Assembly: GCF_900105115.1 (NCBI RefSeq)
Contig: NZ_FNRV01000001.1
Span: 682,001 to 746,000 of the forward strand
Reading direction: 5' to 3'
From: Pseudomonas mohnii
GTDB taxonomy: Bacteria; Pseudomonadota; Gammaproteobacteria; Pseudomonadales; Pseudomonadaceae
DNA: 64,000 nucleotides
Position numbers and translations under genes: made by a program
Part shown: piece after piece, positions 59,806 through 64,000 of the stretch
Layout of the letters: each line of letters starts with the position of its first letter
How positions within the stretch are numbered: position 1 is the first letter of the stretch
Notes under the pieces: generated by a model
What the model was told of the DNA's origin: nothing
What the model saw: the letters and a program-made list of their open reading frames with translations, nothing else
Databases searched by the model: none

Positions 59806-60080
59806 GCGCCCTGCTATCGAATGCAATTATGCTGAGCCTGTTGCTGTTTTCCGTGGCGATGATTCTGACCCTCATCCGCCTGTTCAAGGGCCCGTCGGCC
59901 CAGGACCGGGTACTGGCACTGGACTACCTGTACATCATCGCGATGCTGATGATGCTGGCACTGGGCATTCGCTATGCCAGTGACACTTACTTCGAGGCAG
60001 CGCTGCTGATAGCGCTGTTTGGCTTCGTCGGCTCGTTTGCCCTGGCGAAATTCCTGCTGCGTGGCGAGGTGATCGAATGA
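59802..60080 (+). CDS. mrpF: Na+/H+ antiporter subunit F
   Basis: 92 residues, three transmembrane helices. RLFKGPSAQDRVLALDYLYI and ALLIALFGFVGSFALAKFLLRGEVIE are MrpF landmarks. Starts within the mrpE stop (4-base overlap). Confidence 0.94.
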   Translation: MSALLSNAIMLSLLLFSVAMILTLIRLFKGPSAQDRVLALDYLYIIAMLMMLALGIRYASDTYFEAALLIALFGFVGSFALAKFLLRGEVIE

Positions 60081-60439
60081 GCGCGCAACTGTCTGTGTGG
60101 GTGGAAATCCCGGTGGTCATCCTGCTGGTACTCAGCAGTCTGTTTGCATTGGTCGGTGCCATCGGTCTGGTGCGAATGAAGGATTACTTCCAGCGCATGC
60201 ACCCGCCGGCGCTGGCCTCGACCCTGGGCGCCTGGTGCGTGGCACTGGCCTCGATCATCTACTTTTCGGCACTCAAGTCCGCGCCGGTGCTGCACGCCTG
60301 GCTGATTCCGATTCTGCTGGCGATTACCGTGCCGGTGACCACCTTGCTGTTGGCCAGGGCGGCGCTGTTTCGCAAGCGCATGGCGGGGGATGATGTGCCG
60401 GCGGAGGTGTCCAGCCGGCACAGCGAAAGCGGTCGCTAA
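60077..60439 (+). CDS. mrpG: Na+/H+ antiporter subunit G
   Basis: 120 residues, three transmembrane helices. LVGAIGLVRMKDYFQRMHPP is the MrpG signature, followed by ALASTLGAWCVALASIIYF and IPILLAITVPVTTLLLARAA. It is last gene of the operon, ended by a hairpin 30 bp later. Confidence 0.95.
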   Translation: MSAQLSVWVEIPVVILLVLSSLFALVGAIGLVRMKDYFQRMHPPALASTLGAWCVALASIIYFSALKSAPVLHAWLIPILLAITVPVTTLLLARAALFRKRMAGDDVPAEVSSRHSESGR

Positions 60440-60468
60440 TTAAACGTTTTGCGCTGACCGGGCTGACC

Positions 60469-60492
60469 CTATCGCGAGCAGGCTCGCGATAG
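60469..60492. terminator. Hairpin between mrpG and the convergent gene (REP-like)
   Basis: CTATCGCGAG, CAGG loop, CTCGCGATAG: a perfect 10-bp stem. The sequence is the core of the REP family. It sits 3 bp from the convergent stop at 60495, so it probably stops both transcripts. Confidence 0.7.
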
Positions 60493-60494
60493 AT

Positions 60495-60932
60495 TCAGAC
60501 CCAGGCCACCGCCAACAACCCCGCCCCCAGCACCACACACAACGGCGAGTAAACCCAGGTATCCAGCCGGGCAAACTTCGAGCCCTTGACCTCTTTGAAA
60601 AAGCCCACCAGGTCCGAATCCCCAATGGCCCGGGCGAACATCATGATCGCGATGGCACTGATCAGCCATTGCAGCGCCCAATGGGACACCGCCGGCACCC
60701 ACCACCCCACGCGCAAGCACACCAGCAATGAAATCAGCAACAGCGCACCGGCCACCATCAGCGTGATCCAGCCCCGCGGTCTGAAGGCCGGTCGCAATTT
60801 CAGCCCGCCTTCCACCGGCACTTGCGGCACCACCGCCACGGCGGCCCATTCGCCACCCAAAGCCCAGTAGACATGCATCAGGCTGATCGCGGCGAAGATC
60901 ATCACCAGCCATTGAGCCAACACCAGAGTCAT
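60495..60932 (-). CDS. Predicted membrane protein, DUF3995-like
   Basis: 145 residues with four transmembrane helices: AQWLVMIFAAISLMHVYWALGGEW; WITLMVAGALLLISLLVCLRVG; LISAIAIMMFARAIGDSDLVGFF; YSPLCVVLGAGLLAVAWV. The HVYWALGG opening and FARAIGDSDLVGFFK match DUF3995 proteins. No ribosome binding site of note except AAGGA upstream. Function is unknown. Confidence 0.75.
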   Translation of the reverse strand: MTLVLAQWLVMIFAAISLMHVYWALGGEWAAVAVVPQVPVEGGLKLRPAFRPRGWITLMVAGALLLISLLVCLRVGWWVPAVSHWALQWLISAIAIMMFARAIGDSDLVGFFKEVKGSKFARLDTWVYSPLCVVLGAGLLAVAWV

Positions 60933-61047
60933 GGTCAGAAATCCTTGAAAGGAATTTGAACAAAATCATCCTAGTTGGCATTTCCTGAACTGCACGAACT
61001 TGTCGGTCCGACCCGACCAACGCCACCGCCGGCCATCGCCGACGGCC

Positions 61048-62061
61048 TCAGAGCCCGGCGGACACCTTGTCCGCCACCTCCTTGGGCAGCCAGGCTTTCC
61101 ACACATCCGGGTGTGCCTTCATGAACGCCTCGGCGGCCTGGCGCGGCGCGGTGTGTTTCTCGCTCATCTCGGCCAGGGCCTTGTTCAACGGATCGATGGG
61201 CAGATCGACCTTGGTGAAGAACTCGGCAATCTGCGGGTACTGTTTCTGGAACGGCGTGGACACGCCAATGGACAGTTTCGAAGCCAGCGAACGGGTCGGT
61301 TTCGGATTGGGATTGTCAGCATCGGTCAGGGTTTTCCAGGCTTCGGCGTCGAACGGAGGCTCTTGCAGTTGAATCAATTTGAATCGACCGAGCAGCGGCG
61401 TGGGCGACCAATAATAGAACAGCACCGGTTTGCCGCGACGGATAGAGGAACTGATCTCCGCGTCCAGTGCCGCGCCGGAACCACTGCGGAAGTTCACGTA
61501 GCTGTCTTCCAGCCCATACGCCCTGAGCTTCTGTTTGTTGACCACTTCCGAAGTCCAGCCGATGGGGCTGTTGAGGAACCGTCCCTTGGTCGGGGCTTCC
61601 GGGTCCTTGAACACCTCTTTGTAGCGCGGCAGGTCAGTGACACTGCGCAGATCCGGCGCCAGCGGCTTGATGCCCCTGGCCGGGTCACCCTTGATCACAT
61701 ACTCCGGCACCCACCAGCCTTCGGTGGCGCCCTTGACCGTATCCCCCAGGCTCACCACCTTGCCTTCGGCCTCCGCCTTGACCCAGACCGGACTGCGCCC
61801 GGCCCATTCCTCGCCAATGACCTGAATGTCATTGTTGGCCAGGGCGGTTTCCAGGGTAATGGTGGTGCCCGGCAAGGTGTCGGTCGGCAACCCGTAGCCC
61901 TTCTCGACAATGATGCGCAGGATATCGGTGATCAGGCTGCCACTCTCCCAATTCAGGTCGGCGAAGTGGATCGGTGCCTGGGCAGCCGATACGGGAACCG
62001 ATGACGCCAACAACCCGAAAGTGGCCAGGGCAGCGGCCAGCAACCGTCGAAAACCTTTCAT
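61048..62061 (-). CDS. Glycine betaine/choline-type substrate-binding protein (OpuAC/ProX)
   Basis: 337 residues with a signal peptide (LAAALATFGLLASSVPVSAA). The mature part has PIHFADLNWESGSLITDILR, GLPTDTLPGTTITLETALANNDIQVIGEEWAGRSP and KPVLFYYWSPTPLLGRFKLIQL, which is the OpuAC fold; Trp residues for the ammonium box are present in NWESG, EEW, GWW and YYW. No permease or ATPase is adjacent, so it probably serves a distant ABC system. Confidence 0.9.
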   Translation of the reverse strand: MKGFRRLLAAALATFGLLASSVPVSAAQAPIHFADLNWESGSLITDILRIIVEKGYGLPTDTLPGTTITLETALANNDIQVIGEEWAGRSPVWVKAEAEGKVVSLGDTVKGATEGWWVPEYVIKGDPARGIKPLAPDLRSVTDLPRYKEVFKDPEAPTKGRFLNSPIGWTSEVVNKQKLRAYGLEDSYVNFRSGSGAALDAEISSSIRRGKPVLFYYWSPTPLLGRFKLIQLQEPPFDAEAWKTLTDADNPNPKPTRSLASKLSIGVSTPFQKQYPQIAEFFTKVDLPIDPLNKALAEMSEKHTAPRQAAEAFMKAHPDVWKAWLPKEVADKVSAGL

Positions 62062-62185
62062 GCTTTACACCTCGTGCTGTTCACAGCAATCGCAGGATGG
62101 CCTGGCAAAAGGCCGCGAAGCCTCTGAATAGTCAGTCAACTGACTGTAGTAGAGGTTCCCGCTTTCGAGGGGGCATGCCCTGGTT

Positions 62186-62383
62186 TTAGGAAGTTTCCTG
62201 CAAGCGCGCCAGTTCTCTTCTGACCATGCTGGCATACGCTGCCGGGCGCAACGCGTAGATCTGCGAGGCCACCCAATTCAGCCAGGCTCCCTGCAGCACA
62301 GCCTTCTGCCCGAACAGCCGTTGGGCCTCGGCTTGAGCGTTGGCGAGGTTCTGCTCATGGAAGTCGGCGCGGGTCAGGCTCAT
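62186..62383 (-). CDS. Small hypothetical protein, 65 aa
   Basis: MSLTRADFHEQNLANAQAEA, then QRLFGQKAVLQGAWLNWVAS and QIYALRPAAYASMVRRELAR. It is a short helical protein. The start overlaps the upstream stop (TAATG), so it is coupled to the 149-aa gene. No family is recognised. Confidence 0.6.
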   Translation of the reverse strand: MSLTRADFHEQNLANAQAEAQRLFGQKAVLQGAWLNWVASQIYALRPAAYASMVRRELARLQETS

Positions 62384-62832
62384 TACTCGCTGGCCTTGAA
62401 CGTCACCAGTTCACCCTTGCGCCACTTGGCGGCCTTGGCTGTCACGGCCTTGAGGGTTTTGGTCAGGCCTTCCTGCAACTGCTCGTGGGCGGCGAACACC
62501 GTCACCACGTTGTGACCCTCCTTGAACACGATGGCATGGCCGTCGGCGGTGGTGACAAAGGCATAATCGCCCAGGCCGTAGACCGTCAGTTTGATATCAC
62601 GGAATTTGATTTCCAGTTTGCCGCCTTCGCGACTGGGCAAAACCGAGGCACTGAAATGATCGCCAACCTTGAGTTTGAGCCCGGGTTTATCGTCTACCAC
62701 CAGCGCTGACTCGGTGTCGATTTCGGCAACGTAAATGCCTTCAGCGTTCTGTTCGGTGATGTAAACGAAACGTGACTGAAACTGTTTAACAAGCTTTGCG
62801 CGCAAATCACCCAGCACGAACAAAGCATGCAT
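62383..62832 (-). CDS. Hypothetical protein, 149 aa
   Basis: From ATG 62832: MHALFVLGDLRAKLVKQFQS, then RFVYITEQNAEGIYVAEIDT and a mostly beta part (LKVGDHFSASVLPSREGGKL, EIKFRDIKLTVYGLGDYAFV, VFKEGHNVVTVFAAHEQLQE) and a basic C-terminus. It has no signal peptide. The frame is open to 62985, but the upstream part looks non-coding and contains no start with a ribosome binding site. Overlaps the 65-aa gene. Family unknown. Confidence 0.65.
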   Translation of the reverse strand: MHALFVLGDLRAKLVKQFQSRFVYITEQNAEGIYVAEIDTESALVVDDKPGLKLKVGDHFSASVLPSREGGKLEIKFRDIKLTVYGLGDYAFVTTADGHAIVFKEGHNVVTVFAAHEQLQEGLTKTLKAVTAKAAKWRKGELVTFKASE

Positions 62833-63221
62833 ATCGAGATTACTTACTGCCAAGGAAACATCCCCACATCTGAAAATGACGCTGCACGCGAAAACAGCGC
62901 ACAGCCAAAAAAAGCGGCAATGCCGAAGGTGAAGCCAGATAACCCGAATTGAAATCCTGAGATGAGCAGGAGGCTCATCCATCACGACGCTTGAGCAGAC
63001 TACTGGATGTCGCTCACATCGTCTTGCCTGACGTTCGTCAAAGGTTGAAGGAAAACGCCCTTCGTACGGCCAGATAAGTGCGGACTATCAACTTCAAGGA
63101 AAATTCTCTCAAAAAAAAGCACTTTTCTGACATATCGCCAGAAAGAAATTGCTTTAGATAAACATCGATCACCCACCAGTGGGGGTGATTCTAGAGCAGC
63201 GACGCTCATCGAGACTACCCA

Positions 63222-63243
63222 TACCGTCGTACATACGTCGGTA
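63222..63243. promoter_or_regulatory. Imperfect inverted repeat upstream of the 74-aa gene
   Basis: TACCGTCGTA-CA-TACGTCGGTA: two 10-base arms, each carrying one T that opposes T in the other arm (one mismatch). It lies 22 bp before ATG 63265 and may be an operator. A second imperfect repeat, ATCACCC / GGGTGAT (around 63168-63189), precedes it. Confidence 0.4.
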
Positions 63244-63264
63244 AAACAATGAAAAGGACTTCAT

Positions 63265-63489
63265 ATGTGCACACTGACACACTTCGCTCATCCCCAAACG
63301 CTGCATCCGGCGGTGTTACAGCACCCTGAACGGGTCACCCACATCCCCGGCCCACCGAAGTTCCAGGTGATATTGGCCGGCAATGCTTTCTTCCATATCA
63401 AAGAAATTTCCACAGGACATGTAAGAGGTTTCCGCGGTGATCACAACGAAGCCTGCGCGCTCGCCCGGTCACTTGAATCACGTACCTGA
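63265..63489 (+). CDS. Small hypothetical protein, 74 aa
   Basis: MCTLTHFAHPQTLHPAVLQH, then PERVTHIPGPPKFQVILAGN and AFFHIKEISTGHVRGFRGDH. It is His-rich (nine His) with no membrane segment. AAAGG precedes the ATG. Pseudomonas genomes carry similar short proteins; I recognise no named family. Single-gene unit by context. Confidence 0.65.
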   Translation: MCTLTHFAHPQTLHPAVLQHPERVTHIPGPPKFQVILAGNAFFHIKEISTGHVRGFRGDHNEACALARSLESRT

Positions 63490-63649
63490 CCGGATCGCGC
63501 CTTGCCTTTGGATAGACGTTTCGTCATGCCGGCGACTTAACTCAGCCGCCGGCCTGCAACAACTGCCATACTGCCCGGCCAACGATACGCCCCCCTCTCT
63601 GGGTGGGCGGCGTTAAACAAAACAGTTATTTCCAAGGGAAGGCAGCTAC

Positions 63650-63880
63650 GTGACGGAATTTGATATCGGCGAATTTTTTATTTGGGGCGAAGCCAGAGAG
63701 GTCGACGGCGAATTCCAGGCTGTCATTGTCATGCGCGCCAAGCCGCCGCTGAATACCGTGAGCTACCATCAGGTCGAAAAAGATCGCTGGTTCAAAACCT
63801 CGGACGTCGCCGCCACCGCGGCCCAGGAATCCGCCAGGGAGTTGAAGGCGGCCGTCGATGCAGGTGCATTGAAAGCCTGA
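63650..63880 (+). CDS. Small hypothetical protein, 76 aa
   Basis: Starts at GTG 63650 behind GGGAAGG: MTEFDIGEFFIWGEAREVDG, then EFQAVIVMRAKPPLNTVSYH and a helical tail (DVAATAAQESARELKAAVDA). Acidic and soluble. No family is recognised. There is no ATG start in frame near the N-terminus. Confidence 0.7.
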   Translation: MTEFDIGEFFIWGEAREVDGEFQAVIVMRAKPPLNTVSYHQVEKDRWFKTSDVAATAAQESARELKAAVDAGALKA

Positions 63881-63973
63881 TGTTCGAGTTTGCGGTCTAT
63901 GCTCACTGCTGCGTTTGAACATCGCTTTCGAACTCCTGACGCGCGGCCCCCTCAGATGCAATGTAGCCGCGCC

Positions 63974-64000
63974 TCAGATCTCGTACTCGACGTGACCGAC
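63974..64000 (-). CDS. C-terminal end of a gene entering from the right
   Basis: On the minus strand the last nine codons read VGHVEYEI-stop, ending at 63974. The frame is open to the window edge. Eight residues cannot identify a product, so this is only a likely gene end. Confidence 0.35.
   Translation of the reverse strand, partial: VGHVEYEI

Noticed and set aside
1..64000. CRISPR arrays, tRNA or rRNA genes, prophage
   Set aside because: No regularly spaced repeats, no cloverleaf-like sequence, no rRNA text and no phage genes were seen. Repeats present are REP elements and the IS ends.

Overview
The window is a piece of a Pseudomonas chromosome, most likely from the P. fluorescens group. 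The evidence is high GC with Pseudomonas codon usage, the benABCD/benR and catBCA/catR arrangement, fluorescens-type REP elements (GGGAGCGAGCCTGCTCGC and variants), DUF1652 and DUF3087 proteins, and a fused mrpAB. No tRNA, rRNA, CRISPR array or prophage was seen.

Left part (1-15 kb). A partial HxlR regulator faces an isochorismatase-like hydrolase and an aldehyde dehydrogenase. A diguanylate cyclase, a putative Fe(II)/2OG oxygenase, ybdD-cstA with a divergent histidine kinase/response regulator pair, and a molbindin follow. Next come an XRE-cupin regulator coupled to a tiny ORF, an extraordinary Met/Cys-rich protein (72 Met in 169 residues), a candidate ~70-nt sRNA, and several small envelope or hypothetical genes.

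Aromatic catabolism (14.5-23.3 kb). benD, benC, benB, benA, benR, catA, catC and catB all lie on the minus strand, with catR divergent. Together they convert benzoate through the cis-diol and catechol to cis,cis-muconate, muconolactone and the enol-lactone. Two XylS/BenR-type operators precede benA and a CatR-type palindrome lies between catB and catR. REP pairs punctuate the cluster, one of them inside the ben operon.

Middle (23.3-41.7 kb). A polysaccharide deacetylase, an SsuA/TauA-type ABC system with two divergent binding proteins, an SRAP protein, and an IS4-family element inserted in the loop of a terminator. Then azlCD, two more diguanylate cyclases, a DapA paralogue, a LysR regulator, ppnN, a cation diffusion facilitator in a locally AT-richer patch, and a small protein with an Asp-rich calcium-loop-like motif.

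Right part (41.8-54.2 kb). A long minus-strand set encodes an SfnC/DszC-like acyl-CoA-dehydrogenase-fold monooxygenase, a stand-alone C-terminal ACAD domain, and an NtaA/DmoA-type flavin monooxygenase. After a REP cluster come a truncated acyl-CoA-ligase relic, a complete LivGHM-SBP-LivF importer and an FAD/NAD(P)-binding protein. An XRE-cupin regulator and an EamA exporter are divergent from each other at the far end. I infer an uptake-plus-oxygenation module, probably for an organosulfur or other small organic substrate; the substrate is unknown.

Far right (54.3-64 kb). A complete mrp(AB)CDEFG Na+/H+ antiporter operon, a DUF3995-like membrane protein, an orphan glycine-betaine-type binding protein, and small hypothetical genes.
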